Numbered from the stretch's first letter, positions 34,191-44,300 are shown. The stretch: 64,000 nt of DNA from Poriferisodalis sp965237655 (GCF_965237655.1 NZ_CBDEGB010000002.1:2170001-2234000); one strand, 5' to 3'. The notes: a model not told the origin generated them from the sequence alone. A program made the numbers and translations.

Positions 34191-35687
34191 TCAGGCAGCC
34201 ACGGCGGGGCGGTGATGGCTCCAGGGGGCGGCTTGTTCCATCTGCGCGGCGATGCGCAGCAGCACGTCCTCGCGGCCAGGTGCGGCCACCAGCTGTACGC
34301 CGATCGGCAGGCCTTCGGGCGACATGCCGTCGGGAGTGCCCAGCGGTACCGAGATGGCGGGTTGACCGGTGACGTTGAACTGCGGCAGGTACGGCGTCAC
34401 CTTTGCCAGCCGCTTGGTCAGCGTGCGCTCGTCTCCCTCGACGAGGTAGCCCACGGGGGGTGGGACAACGCCCAGCGTGGGAGTCAGCAGCAGGTCGAAA
34501 CCGTCACCGCTGCCGGGCTCGGCGTTCCACCACGAGACCATCCGGCGTGTGAAGTGGTGCAGGCGCTCACGGCTGTCCATGTAGTCGGGGGCGCTGATCT
34601 TGGCACCGCGCTGGTAGTTGATCCACGCCACCGGCTCGACGTCGTCTTCGGCCCACGGGCGGCCGAGCACCCCTTCGTAGGACCGCAGAGTCGCCGTCGC
34701 GCTGGTGCGGATCACCCGGATGTAGTCGTACATGTAGTCATTGGAGGCCATCGGTTCAGGCAGTCCCGCTTCGACTCGATGCCCGAGTCCGTCGAGAATG
34801 CCGGCGGCGGCTTCAGCGGCCTGGGTGCACAGCAGTTCGGTGTCGGCGAACGGGAGGGTCGAGCTGACGCCGATGCGCAGCCGGCCGGGATCCTGGCCGA
34901 CTTCGGCGACGTAACCGGCGGCAGGCGCAGGGTGCGCCGGCACGTAGGGGTCGCCCGGTTCGGGTCCAGCCAACACGTCGAGCGCCAGTGCTGCGTCGCG
35001 CACGGTGAGAGCCACGGCGCCATCGGTGGTGCCGCCTCCCCAGCCCTCGCCGGACGGCGCGCCCGAGATCCGACCCCGCGACGGCTTGAGACCGACGAGC
35101 CCGTTGGCGCTGGCCGGGATGCGGATGGAGCCACCGCCGTCGCTGGCATGCGCGATGCGCACGATGCCTGCCGCCACCGCTGCGGCAGCGCCGCCGCTTG
35201 AGCCAAGCACCGTGTGGTCGGTGTTCCACGGGTTGCGCGTCGGTCCGTATAACGCCGTCTCGGCTGCGGCAGGACACTGTCCCCCGCCGAGTTCGGGACT
35301 GTGGGAGTGCCCAATGCTGACGGCGCCCGCTTCGGCCCAGCGGCGCGCCACGGCGCCGGTCTCGCTGTAGCGGTAGTCGAGCTCGGCCAGCCGACGGTTG
35401 CCTTGGTACGCAGGCTCGCCCTCAGCCGGGCAGTGCAGGTCCTTCAGCGCGATCGGCACGCCCGCGAGCAGCCCAGAGTTGTCGCCGCAGGCAGAAAGTG
35501 CGGCGGACCGCTGCCGTGCTGTATCGAATTGCGCGGCGCGATGCCGCGCCGTGTCGTAGGTCTGCTCGACGATCGCGTTGATCGTCGGGTTCACCTCTTC
35601 GCAGCGTGCGATTGCCTCATCGACCGCCGTGGCAGCGTCGACCTCGCCGGCTCGCACCTGATCGGCCAGCGCCGTCGCATCGTTCAT
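34191..35687 (-). CDS. Amidase (amidase-signature family)
   Basis: A 498-residue amidase-signature hydrolase. The Ser-cisSer-Lys triad can be placed: Lys in VPIALKDLH, the cis-Ser in LGSSGGAAAAVAAG, and the nucleophile Ser in DGGGSIRIPASANGLVGLKPSRGR. Length and motif spacing are normal. It is the first gene of the operon and could release an acid from an amide such as an acyl- or betaine-amide, which the downstream ligase would activate. The substrate is not determined. Confidence 0.93.
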   Translation of the reverse strand: MNDATALADQVRAGEVDAATAVDEAIARCEEVNPTINAIVEQTYDTARHRAAQFDTARQRSAALSACGDNSGLLAGVPIALKDLHCPAEGEPAYQGNRRLAELDYRYSETGAVARRWAEAGAVSIGHSHSPELGGGQCPAAAETALYGPTRNPWNTDHTVLGSSGGAAAAVAAGIVRIAHASDGGGSIRIPASANGLVGLKPSRGRISGAPSGEGWGGGTTDGAVALTVRDAALALDVLAGPEPGDPYVPAHPAPAAGYVAEVGQDPGRLRIGVSSTLPFADTELLCTQAAEAAAGILDGLGHRVEAGLPEPMASNDYMYDYIRVIRTSATATLRSYEGVLGRPWAEDDVEPVAWINYQRGAKISAPDYMDSRERLHHFTRRMVSWWNAEPGSGDGFDLLLTPTLGVVPPPVGYLVEGDERTLTKRLAKVTPYLPQFNVTGQPAISVPLGTPDGMSPEGLPIGVQLVAAPGREDVLLRIAAQMEQAAPWSHHRPAVAA

Positions 35688-35746
35688 CGTCGTCCCCGTC
35701 TGTCGAAGGCTTCGCAGTCCACGGCGCAGTCTCGCGCAGCACCAGA

Positions 35747-36148
35747 TCAGGTCGACGCGTCAAAGAGCTCCACATCGCACTCAATGCCCGGCGCTCGCGA
35801 CAGTCGGGCATCGCTTGTGAGCAGTGTCGCGCCGGTTTGTTCAGCCAGCGCCACGTACGACGCGTCGCAGGGCGTCAGGTTGTCGCGCAATTCCCAGCAA
35901 CGAGCGATGAGCGGGGTGTGATCGACGCGTCTGATCCCCACTCTTGCAAGATGGCGCAAACCACGTCGCGCCGCGGCTTCCGAAATCTCGCCACGGCGGT
36001 ACATCCGACGGAACGCGGAAACAACTTCGAGGTCGAGCACGTGAGGTGCAAGTGCCAGTTCCAGCGAAATGCGACGCAAGGCACGATCAGTGCGCTCGCC
36101 GACCGTTCCCACCGCCGTGACGGCGACGCTGGCGTCGACGACGATCAA
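35747..36148 (-). CDS. vapC: VapC-type PIN-domain toxin
   Basis: A 133-residue PIN-domain ribonuclease. Acidic residues are in place: Asp5 (MIVVDASVAV), Glu in DLEVVSAFRR, Asp in LTPCDASYVALAEQTGATLLTSDARLSRAPG. VapC toxins usually cleave initiator tRNA or rRNA. The ATG overlaps the antitoxin stop by four bases. The gene is complete and looks functional. Confidence 0.92.
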   Translation of the reverse strand: MIVVDASVAVTAVGTVGERTDRALRRISLELALAPHVLDLEVVSAFRRMYRRGEISEAAARRGLRHLARVGIRRVDHTPLIARCWELRDNLTPCDASYVALAEQTGATLLTSDARLSRAPGIECDVELFDAST

Positions 36149-36387
36149 TGCGACTCGCGATCGACGCGAATAATCTCGACAATCATGTCGGGATCGAGGT
36201 CGAATTCGCCGTAGGCCAACGCCTCCACACGCTTGACTGCGAGAAGTTCCTCTACCGCTGCCATCTCTGCCTCGCGGCAGACGGCGTCAAGCATGTACTG
36301 CTGCAGCGACTGACCGGTTGTAGCTGCTCGTCGCTTCAGCTTGTCGTGCACCTCGTCGGGCACGTGCTTGATCTGGATCGTCGCCAT
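36145..36387 (-). CDS. vapB: VapB/FitA-like antitoxin
   Basis: An 80-residue Arc/FitA-type ribbon-helix-helix antitoxin. MATIQIKHVPDEVHDKLKRRAATTGQSLQQYML is the DNA-binding part and the C-terminal EFDLDPDMIVEIIRVDRE the toxin-binding tail. It is translationally coupled to vapC. Two 19-bp operator-like elements lie just upstream. Confidence 0.9.
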   Translation of the reverse strand: MATIQIKHVPDEVHDKLKRRAATTGQSLQQYMLDAVCREAEMAAVEELLAVKRVEALAYGEFDLDPDMIVEIIRVDRESH

Positions 36388-36397
36388 GTGCCCACCT

Positions 36398-36436
36398 TAA
36401 CGCCAGAGTGACGCTAGTGGCGCCAATTTAGCGCTA
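36398..36436 (-). promoter_or_regulatory. Two operator-like elements upstream of vapB
   Basis: On the minus strand two 19-bp elements, one base apart (36418-36436 and 36398-36416), share TAGCG, then six variable bases, then TGGCG. Each is an imperfect dyad. Two helically phased sites 11 bp before the start codon fit binding by a VapBC complex. No confident minus-10/minus-35 pair was assigned. Confidence 0.45.
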
Positions 36437-36493
36437 TCGAGTCATTGGGCGCAGTTTCGCAATCCAGCACAGCAGGGTCTGTCAGAGCCCGGT

Positions 36494-37309
36494 TCAGCGG
36501 CCTTGCCAGTTGGGCTGACGCTTCTCGGCGAAGGCTCGCGGGCCTTCCTTCACGTCCTCGCTGGCCCTCAGGCGAGTGACGGCCGGATAGGGATGGTGGA
36601 ACGCTTCGCCGAGCGGCATGTCAAGCCCGCGCATCGCCGCTTGCTTGGTGGCCCGGATGGACAGCGGCGCGCACCGCATGATGTCGTCGATGAGCCGGTC
36701 GGTTGCCGCGTCGAGGTCGGCGTAGGGCACCACGTCGTTCACGATGCCCAGCTCCAGTGCCCGCTGCGCACTCATGGTGCGAGCCGTCAGCAGGAACTCC
36801 ATTGCCAGCTTGAGCGGGATCTGGCGCGGCAGGCGGTGCACTCCCCCGCCGCCCGCGTACAGGCCACGCAGCGGCTCGGTCAGCCCGAACTGGGCATGGT
36901 CGGCTGCCACCACAAGATCGCACGCCATCGCTACCTCGAACCCGCCGCCGAGCGCCACGCCGTTCACCTGGGCAATCAGCGGCTTGGGATAGTCGAAGCG
37001 CTCGATCAGGCGTGTCACCTGGCTCATCAGCTCGCGGTCAGCGGCCTGGGTCGCCTCGTCGGACTGGCGAACCATCGACAGGTGCTTGAGGTCGCGCCCA
37101 GCGCAGAACGCCTGTCGGCCCACCCCGGTGATGACCATCAGCCACACCTCCTCGTCGGCTGCGGCGTGATCCAGGATGTCGGACCACTCCTTGTGGGCTG
37201 GCGTGTTGATGGCGTTGCGCACCTCGGGTCTGTTGATGGTGATCCGGGCAACACGTGGCCTGATCTCCTCGTAGACGAAGTACTGCGGTTCGGTTCCCAA
37301 TGCCTTCAT
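36494..37309 (-). CDS. Enoyl-CoA hydratase/isomerase family protein
   Basis: A 271-residue crotonase-fold protein starting at ATG 37309 (MKALGTEPQYFVYEEIRPRV). Features are INRPEVRNAIN, the oxyanion-hole AFCAGRDLKHLS and NGVALGGGFEVAMACDLVVAA, and the C-terminal EGPRAFAEKRQPNWQGR. The usual catalytic Glu region reads LTEPLRGLYAGGGGVHRLPRQ. It ends with the same W-Q-x-R as the hydratase at 28.3 kb. It stands alone on the minus strand next to VapBC. Confidence 0.9.
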   Translation of the reverse strand: MKALGTEPQYFVYEEIRPRVARITINRPEVRNAINTPAHKEWSDILDHAAADEEVWLMVITGVGRQAFCAGRDLKHLSMVRQSDEATQAADRELMSQVTRLIERFDYPKPLIAQVNGVALGGGFEVAMACDLVVAADHAQFGLTEPLRGLYAGGGGVHRLPRQIPLKLAMEFLLTARTMSAQRALELGIVNDVVPYADLDAATDRLIDDIMRCAPLSIRATKQAAMRGLDMPLGEAFHHPYPAVTRLRASEDVKEGPRAFAEKRQPNWQGR

Positions 37310-37441
37310 GGCCCGGGATCGTATGCGGCGAGCCCGACGCCGTCGGAGGATGAGCTTGCGAGCGCACGGTTGACGCACGCACTACACAAGGACAACTGGA
37401 TCACCGGCGGCAGACACAATGCCGAGGACGAGGAGGCAGCG

Positions 37442-37836
37442 ATGTTCGAAGACCACGTGTCAATCGACACCGGCGAGGGCGAGATGAGCACTTTCGTCGT
37501 CCATCCCGAGCCGAGCGAGCGCCGGCCGGGGCCGTTCCCCACCGTGCTGTTCCTGATGGATGCGCCGGGCAAGCGCGAAGAACTGCACGACATGGCGCGG
37601 CGTATCGCCACCGTCGGGTACTACGTGCTGCTGCCGAACACGACGACTACGTCGACCGCGCGCACTTCGATCGGCTGTGCAAGGCCTTTGCCGACGCAGG
37701 TACCGATGCACAGACCTACTGGGTGGACGGCACTCACCACGGATTCGTCTTCCCGCAGCGGCCGGTGTACGACCAGCCAGCCGCCGAGCGCCACTGGGAG
37801 TTGCTGCTGGATATGTTCGCCCGCCTCCTGCACTGA
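37442..37836 (+). pseudogene. Dienelactone hydrolase family gene with internal deletion
   Basis: The first 66 codons read MFEDHVSIDTGEGEMSTFVV through TVLFLMDAPGKREELHDMARRIATVGYYVLLPN, the N-terminal part of a dienelactone-hydrolase-like protein. At about 37640 the homology jumps to another frame: DDYVDRAHFDRLCKAF, THHGFVFPQRPVYDQPAAERHW and LLDMFARLLH then stop at 37834-37836, the C-terminal part with the catalytic His. The middle, about 100-120 codons including the nucleophile Cys/Ser region, is missing and the frame is broken. Confidence 0.85.
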
Positions 37837-37896
37837 GGGGGCCGGCCGGGCCAGCCCTGGAGCAAGCCCGGCGGCGCGGTGCCACACTGTCGCGCC

Positions 37897-38631
37897 ATGG
37901 AGACACTTGACTTCGTCCGCAACGTCTCGCCGCCCATCGCAGCACTGGGCTCGAGCTTCTATTTCGATCCCGGCACGCTCGCGCGGGGCAAGGAGGCAGG
38001 CCTTGACGGCTTCCGCCTGTATTTCCTGGGCCGCGGCGGCGTGCTTGGCGATGTCGAGGCCGAGGTCGTGCACAGCGCGTTCGGCTACTTCAACTTCGGC
38101 CTGGCTTCCAAGATCTGGAACTCCGCCAAGGAAGTGATGCCAGCGCGTGAGGCCGGGACGCTGTACATGGAGTGCGCCGGGGCCTTCGGTGCCTCCAAGC
38201 TCGGTGACGTCGAGGGCCTTGACGCCTTCAACGCTGCCGCCGACAAGGTGATCGCTGCGGGCTTGGCGAACTGTGCCGGCCAGGCCCTGTTCGCCGGCAC
38301 GGCGGCAGAGCCCCGCAGCGATGACACTGCTGCTCGTGCGTTCCAGAACGTGGCTGTCTTGCGCGAATTGCGAGGAAGCCTGCACCTGGTGGCAGTGGTG
38401 GCGTCAGGACTGACGCCTGAAACCGCTCACCGGATCCGCCGTCCCGACGACGTGACGATGTTCGGCTGGACCGACGACGTCGAGGTCACCGACGACGACA
38501 GGGCTCGCTGGGAAACCGCTGAGGCACTCACCGACGAGTTGTTGGCGCCGATCTACGGGGTGCTCGACGGCGCCGAGGCCACGGCGCTCACTGACGGCGT
38601 CGCCAACATCGAAGCCGCTCTCGCCGGCTAG
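37897..38631 (+). CDS. SCO6745-family protein
   Basis: A 244-residue protein of an actinobacterial family (SCO6745-like) that often has a helix-turn-helix-type annotation but no established function. Recognisable are the opening PPIAALGSSFYFDPGTLARGKEAGLDGFRLYFLGRGGVLGDV and later FGYFNFGLASKIW. ATG 37897 is preferred over a GTG 18 bases upstream. It is cytoplasmic and alone between a pseudogene and egtD. Confidence 0.75.
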   Translation: METLDFVRNVSPPIAALGSSFYFDPGTLARGKEAGLDGFRLYFLGRGGVLGDVEAEVVHSAFGYFNFGLASKIWNSAKEVMPAREAGTLYMECAGAFGASKLGDVEGLDAFNAAADKVIAAGLANCAGQALFAGTAAEPRSDDTAARAFQNVAVLRELRGSLHLVAVVASGLTPETAHRIRRPDDVTMFGWTDDVEVTDDDRARWETAEALTDELLAPIYGVLDGAEATALTDGVANIEAALAG

Positions 38632-38770
38632 CGCTGACCGATGACGCTGTCTCTCAGCGCTGACGAGGTGCTGGCCACAACCCGGGCTGTCCGGCACCGA
38701 TTTCAAGCCCGGCCGCCGCAAGCCGTTCGACCAATTCGTCCACGTCAACGGCTGGTAGCCGGCGACGGGC

Positions 38771-38786
38771 CGACCCGTCAGGGTCG
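38771..38786 (-). terminator. Hairpin with the egtD stop codon in its loop
   Basis: On the minus strand CGACCC and GGGTCG form a perfect six-base-pair stem around the tetraloop TGAC, which is the egtD stop plus one base. Arms are at 38781-38786 and 38771-38776. Confidence 0.6.
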
Positions 38787-39818
38787 TCGGACCCGCCGAG
38801 CGAGGGTGAGGGCGTAGTCGCCCTGCGCGTCGGTCCACATCTGCTGGACGACGAGGCCGGCAGCGCCGAGTTCGGCTCGAACCCGCCCGGGAAGGAATTT
38901 CGCGCTGATCTCGGTACGCATCCGCTCGCCCGCTGCGAAGTCGACAGTCATCTCCAGGGCCGGGATGTGCACCGTCTGCGTCCGAGCAGAGCGCAAGCGC
39001 ATCTCGATCCACTCGTTGTCCGCATCGAACACCGCCTCATGCTCAAAGGCGTCGAGGTCGAAGTCCGCGCCGAGCCTGCGATTGAGCACCGACAGCACGT
39101 TGAGGTTGAACTCGGCGGTAACGCCCGCCGCGTCGTTGTACGCGGCTTCTAGGCGGCCGAGGTCCTTGACGAGATCGGTGCCGAGGAGGAACGTATCGCC
39201 GGGCCGCATCGCTACCGCAACGGCATCGAGGAAGGCGGGGCGCTTTGTTGGCGCGAAGTTGCCGATGGTGCCACCCAGCAGCATCACCATGCAAGGCGGG
39301 CTGGGCTGCCCCGCTCCGGAATCCGCCGGCTCGACGAGCGGCAGGCGACCGAGGTGGTGCTCGAAGTCGCCGACGACGCCGTGCACGCGCAGTCCCGGGT
39401 ATGCCGAAGCCAGCTCGTCCGCAGCGGTGCGCAAGATCGTTTCGCTGTTGTCGAACGGGACGTAGCGCCGGAGCTGGCCGGCAGCCGCGAACGCGTCGAG
39501 CAGGATGCGCGTCTTGTTCGAATTCCCTGAACCCAGCTCGGCCAGGCTGCCTGCGCCCGACGCAGTCACGATGTCGGCAGCTTCACGCTCGAGAATCTCC
39601 CGCTCACGTCGGGTCGGGTAGTACTCGTCAAGACGGGTGATCTGGTCGAACAAGTCGCTGCCGTGGTCGTCGTAGAACCACTTCGGCGGCAGCTCCTTGG
39701 GACGCGACGACAGGCCCACCGAGACGTCCGCGCGCAGTTCGCGGTCGGCCCAGCCAGCGTCGAGCCAGTTGTCGACCACAGGCGCGCTAACGGGTTGCGC
39801 GGCGTGAGCTGAATTCAT
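38778..39818 (-). CDS. egtD: L-histidine N-alpha-methyltransferase
   Basis: A 346-residue SAM-dependent methyltransferase that trimethylates histidine to hercynine, the first committed step of ergothioneine synthesis. Typical segments are RPKELPPKWFYDDHGSDLFDQIT, LDEYYPTRREREIL, LAELGSGNSNKTRILLDAF (SAM site), MLLGGTIGNFAP and the histidine-binding YNDAAGVTAEFNLNVL. The start ATG overlaps the egtB stop by one base (TGATG). Length is slightly over the usual 320. Confidence 0.95.
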   Translation of the reverse strand: MNSAHAAQPVSAPVVDNWLDAGWADRELRADVSVGLSSRPKELPPKWFYDDHGSDLFDQITRLDEYYPTRREREILEREAADIVTASGAGSLAELGSGNSNKTRILLDAFAAAGQLRRYVPFDNSETILRTAADELASAYPGLRVHGVVGDFEHHLGRLPLVEPADSGAGQPSPPCMVMLLGGTIGNFAPTKRPAFLDAVAVAMRPGDTFLLGTDLVKDLGRLEAAYNDAAGVTAEFNLNVLSVLNRRLGADFDLDAFEHEAVFDADNEWIEMRLRSARTQTVHIPALEMTVDFAAGERMRTEISAKFLPGRVRAELGAAGLVVQQMWTDAQGDYALTLARRVRRP

Positions 39819-41128
39819 CACTGGGCGTCGGCGGCGAGGCGCAGGCCCGAGAAGTGCCAGCGGGTGTGGGGGTGGAAAAAGTTGCGATACGTGGGCCGGA
39901 TGTGAAGCTCGGGCGTCGCGCAGCATCCGCCGCGCAGCACCATCTGGTTGATCATGAACTTGCCGTTGTATTCGCCGACTGCGCCCTGAGCGACGCTGAA
40001 CCCGGGATAGGCGGTGTAGGGGCTCGACGTCCACTCCCAGACGTCGCCGTACATCTGCTGGACTTCGACCGGCTCATTGCCGAGGGACATCGTGGGACCC
40101 TCAGCCGGGACGGGATGCAGGCTGGCACAGCCGCCGATGTTCCCCTTCCGAGGCAAACCCTCCGCAGCGTGCTCCCATTCGAACTCGGTGGGCAGCCGAG
40201 CGCCAGCCCAGCGAGCGAACGCATCGGCCTCGTAGTACGACAGATGGCACACCGGCTCCTCGGGCGCAACGGCCTTGAGGCCCTCAAGCGTGAACACCTG
40301 CCAGCCGTCATCGGCGAGATACCAGTACGACGGCGCCTCCCAGCCGTGGGCCAACCGCTGGCCCCAGCCGTCGGAGAGCCACAGCGTCGGCGTCTCGTAG
40401 CCGCCGTCGGCAATGAACTCGAGCCACTGCGCGCACGTGACCGGGCACTCGGCCAGCCGGAACGGCTCAACCAGCACTCGATGGCGTGGCCCCTCGTTGT
40501 CGAACGCAAATCCCGCGCCGTCATGGCCGACGGCAAACTCGCCGCCGTCGAAGCTCGACCAGCGGGCCTTGTCCGCGCACTTCACGGCGCTTCCGTCGGC
40601 ACGGGTGCATGCGGCGGGTGCCGCCTCACCCGGCGCGCGGTACGCAGGCCACAGCGCTGGATTGCACGACAGCACGTGCTTGATGTCCATCAGGATCAGC
40701 TCTTGGTGCTGCTGCTCGTGATGCAGGCCGAGGGTCACGAGATCGGTGACCTCGCTATCAAGTCCGAGGGTGAGCAATCGCTGCATCGCTTCGTCGACAT
40801 GACGGCGATACGCAGCTACCTCGGCGCACGACGGCCGAGAGAGGTTGCCTCGCTCGGGCCGGGGGTGCCGCTTGCCGATGGTCTCGTAGTACGAGTTGAA
40901 CAGGAACCCGAACGCGGGGTCGTGCTCGACGTACCCGTGGAGATGCGGCTTGCACAGAAAGGTCTCGAAGAACCATGTGACGTGCGCCCGGTGCCATTTC
41001 GTGGGGCTGACATCGGGCATCGTCTGGATGCATTGGTCCTCGTCGCTGAGCGGTGCGGTGAGCGAATCGGTGTGCGCCCGAACCGAGCGGTACGCCTGCA
41101 ACAGGCTCAAGGAGGAGTCGCTGGTCAT
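39818..41128 (-). CDS. egtB: Ergothioneine synthase EgtB (hercynine sulfoxide synthase)
   Basis: A 436-residue non-haem iron enzyme that joins hercynine with a cysteine-containing thiol to give a sulfoxide. The N-terminal DinB-like domain supplies the iron ligands (WHRAHVTWFFETF and LGLHHEQQHQEL). The C-terminal FGE-sulfatase domain has the ...EPVCHLSYYEADAFARWAGARLPTEFEWE block and VLRGGCCATPELHIRPTYRNFF. ATG 41128 is chosen as the upstream codons lack family similarity. egtA, egtC and egtE are not next to it, so the thiol donor (gamma-glutamylcysteine or cysteine) is open. Confidence 0.95.
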   Translation of the reverse strand: MTSDSSLSLLQAYRSVRAHTDSLTAPLSDEDQCIQTMPDVSPTKWHRAHVTWFFETFLCKPHLHGYVEHDPAFGFLFNSYYETIGKRHPRPERGNLSRPSCAEVAAYRRHVDEAMQRLLTLGLDSEVTDLVTLGLHHEQQHQELILMDIKHVLSCNPALWPAYRAPGEAAPAACTRADGSAVKCADKARWSSFDGGEFAVGHDGAGFAFDNEGPRHRVLVEPFRLAECPVTCAQWLEFIADGGYETPTLWLSDGWGQRLAHGWEAPSYWYLADDGWQVFTLEGLKAVAPEEPVCHLSYYEADAFARWAGARLPTEFEWEHAAEGLPRKGNIGGCASLHPVPAEGPTMSLGNEPVEVQQMYGDVWEWTSSPYTAYPGFSVAQGAVGEYNGKFMINQMVLRGGCCATPELHIRPTYRNFFHPHTRWHFSGLRLAADAQ

Positions 41129-41390
41129 AGTTGTCGCCACAGGGCCAGATGGAGGGTAACCGCAATTCATGAAGCCGTCGCATTTGTACGATGGACACCG
41201 CTTCATGTTTCGAGCTCGGTGACAGCCGAAATTTGCATAGGCCACGTGTCTGCGTGACACTCAATCGACGCGAGCGAGGCCGTCTGCGGTAAACACGCAG
41301 CGCGACGCTTGTGCGCTCGCATTGCCGCCGCCACGCGGCGGACGGCCACCACGCCTGGCAACGATGACTGGGAACAGGGAGACAGCACCG

Positions 41391-44300
41391 ATGGGCCTGA
41401 AGAAGCTGTTGATTGCGAACCGGGGAGAGATCGCCGTGCGGGTCGCACGCGCCGCCGCCGAGCTGGGCATCGGCACCGTTGCGGTCTCGGGCGCGGACGA
41501 TGCTGCCTCGCTTCACACCCGCGTTGCAGACGAGGCCGTCACGCTCGACGGCCGCGGCGTAGCCCCGTACCTCGACGTCGACCAGGTGGTCGGCGCGGCG
41601 GTGGCGGCGGGCTGTGACGCAATCCATCCCGGCTACGGCTTCCTGGCGGAGAATCCTGCGCTCGCTGAGGCCTGCGAGTCTGCGGGCGTCGTCTTCGTCG
41701 GCCCGACGGCAGGCCAGCTTGCCCTCTTCGGCGACAAGGTGGCTGCACGGCGGCTTGCCGAAGAACACGGCGTGCCCCTCGTGCCGGCCACGAACGGTGC
41801 AACCTCGCTCGCGCAAGCCGCTGCATTCGGGGCCGAGCACGGTCCGATGATGATCAAGGCCGTCGCGGGCGGCGGAGGCCGCGGCATGCGGCCGGTCCTG
41901 AGGCCCGATGAGCTGGAAGCTGCCTACGAGCGCTGCATCAGCGAGGCGACTGCCGCGTTCGGCCTCGGCGACGTGTACGTCGAACGGCTCATCGGGCGCG
42001 CCCGTCACATCGAAGTGCAGATCATCGGAGACAGCGCCGCGGTATCGCACCTCGGCGAGCGTGAGTGCACGCTGCAGCGCCAGAACCAGAAGATCGTCGA
42101 GATCGCGCCCTCCCCCAGCCTGTCGCCCTCGACGCGCCAGCGCATCTGCGATGCAGCGGTGGCGATGGCCTCGGGAACGGGATATCGCAGCCTGGGCACT
42201 TGGGAGTTCCTGGTTGACGCGGACGATCCCGACACGGTCGCGTTCATCGAGGTGAATGCCCGGATTCAGGTAGAACACACCGTCACCGAGGAGGTGACGG
42301 GTGTCGACCTCGTGGCAGCTCAGCTCCGGATCGCGGGCGGAGCGACGCTGGCCGACGTGGACCTGACACAAGCCGACATCGGGGCCCCGCTCGGACACGC
42401 CATCCAGTGCCGCGTCAACACCGAGACGATGGCCGACGACGGCACGGCCCGACCCAGTGGCGGCATGCTGACGGCGTTCGAGCCGCCCACCGGACCTGGC
42501 ATCCGCACTGATACCTACGGCTTTGTGGGCTACGGCACGAATCCGAGTTTCGATTCATTGCTCGCCAAGGTGATCGGCCACAGCCGCAGCAGCGACTATG
42601 CCGATGCGGTCCGGCGCACCCGGCGAGCGCTCGGTGAGTTCCGCATCGACGGCGTCGCGACCAACCTGAGCTTCCTGGCTGCGCTCATGGACCGGCCCGA
42701 AATCAGCGCCAACGACATCACTACCCGATTCGTCACCGACCACGCGGCCGAGCTGTGCGCCGCCGCTGCCGACGTCGCGTCGCTCTGGGCCCCTGCAGCG
42801 TCGAGCGCTGTCTCTGGCGCTGGCGGACTGGCAGGGGCGCGTGTCGACGACGATCCGCTGGCAGTGCTGAGGCACGGCGACATCGACGGCGCCTCCACTG
42901 ACCGCGCTGCATCCGACGCGGTGCGCGCACAGGCGATGTCCGGTGCTGCTGCGTCGCTTCACGGAGTGCCCGTGGCGACGATCACCGGTCCCGACGGCAG
43001 CGTCGGCGTGCCCGCCCCGCTGCAAGGGACCATCGTCTCGATCTCTGTTGCCGAGGGCGACGCGGTTGCTGCGGGCCAGCAGGTGGCGGTGATGGAGGCG
43101 ATGAAGATGGAGCACGTCGTCACCTCCACGGTCACCGGAGTCGTGCGAATGCTGGGGGTTGCCGCGGGCGACATCGTCTATGAGGGGCACTCGCTGCTGT
43201 TCGTCGAGGAAGCCGATGTGGACGTTGCACTCGTCGAAGCGGCCGCAGCGGTCGACTTGGACTACATCCGGCCTGACCTGGCCGAGGTCATGGGCCGGCG
43301 AGCCGTGGGCCTCGATGAGCACAAGCCCGAGGCGGTCGCGAAGCGTCACGGCCGCGGCCACCGCACTGCGCGCGAGAACGTCGCCGACCTCGTGGACCCC
43401 GGCACCTTCGTGGAGTACAGCCCGCTGATGGTCGCCGCGCAGCGCAAGCGCCGCTCCATGGAGGACCTGATCGCTAACACCCAGGGTGACGGCATGGTCG
43501 CAGGCGTGGCCAGCGTCAACGGCGACCTCTTTGGCCCCGAGAAGTCCCAAACCATGGTCATGTCCTACGACTACATGGTGCTGGCGGGGACCCAGGGCGT
43601 GAACAACCACCGCAAGAAGGACCGCATGTTCGAGATCGCCGAGCACAATCGCTTGCCGGTCGTCCTGTTGGCCGAGGGAGGCGGCGGGCGACCGGGCGAC
43701 ACCGACGGCCTCGGCGGTCAAGGCCTGGACTGCTGGGCATTCACGTACTTTGCGCAGCTCAGCGGCCTGGTGCCGCTGGTGGGTGTCACCAACGGACGCT
43801 GCTTCGCAGGCAACGCGGTGCTGCTGGGCTGCTGCGACGTGATCATCGCGACCGAAGGCTCGAACATCGGCGTCGGAGGCCCGGCCATGATCGAGGGTGG
43901 CGGCTTGGGCGTGTTCCGTCCCGAGGAAGTCGGTCCGGTCGACGTGCAGTGGCCCAACGGCGTCATCGACGTGCTCGTCCCCGATGAGGCCGAGGCGATA
44001 GTCGCCGCCAAGCGGTACCTGTCGTACTTCCAGGGACCCATCGACGAGTGGGAATGCCACGACCAGCGCGAACTGCGCCATGTCGTTCCTGAGAACCGGC
44101 TGCGGGCTTACGACGTGCGCGAGGTCATCGAGAAGCTCTGCGATGTCGACTCGGTGATGGAGATCCGCCGCGGATGGGGACCGGGATGCGTGACGGCGCT
44201 CGCACGCATCGAGGGTCGCCCTATCGGCATTGTGGCCAACAACAATCACCACCTCGGCGGTGCCGTCGACGCCGACACCGGCGACAAGGCAGCTCGCTTC

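Noticed and set aside
38664..38777. A protein-like frame after egtD (VDVDELVERLAAAGLEIG)
   Set aside because: Only about 35 codons, no start with a ribosome binding site and no family; possibly a relic, too short to support.
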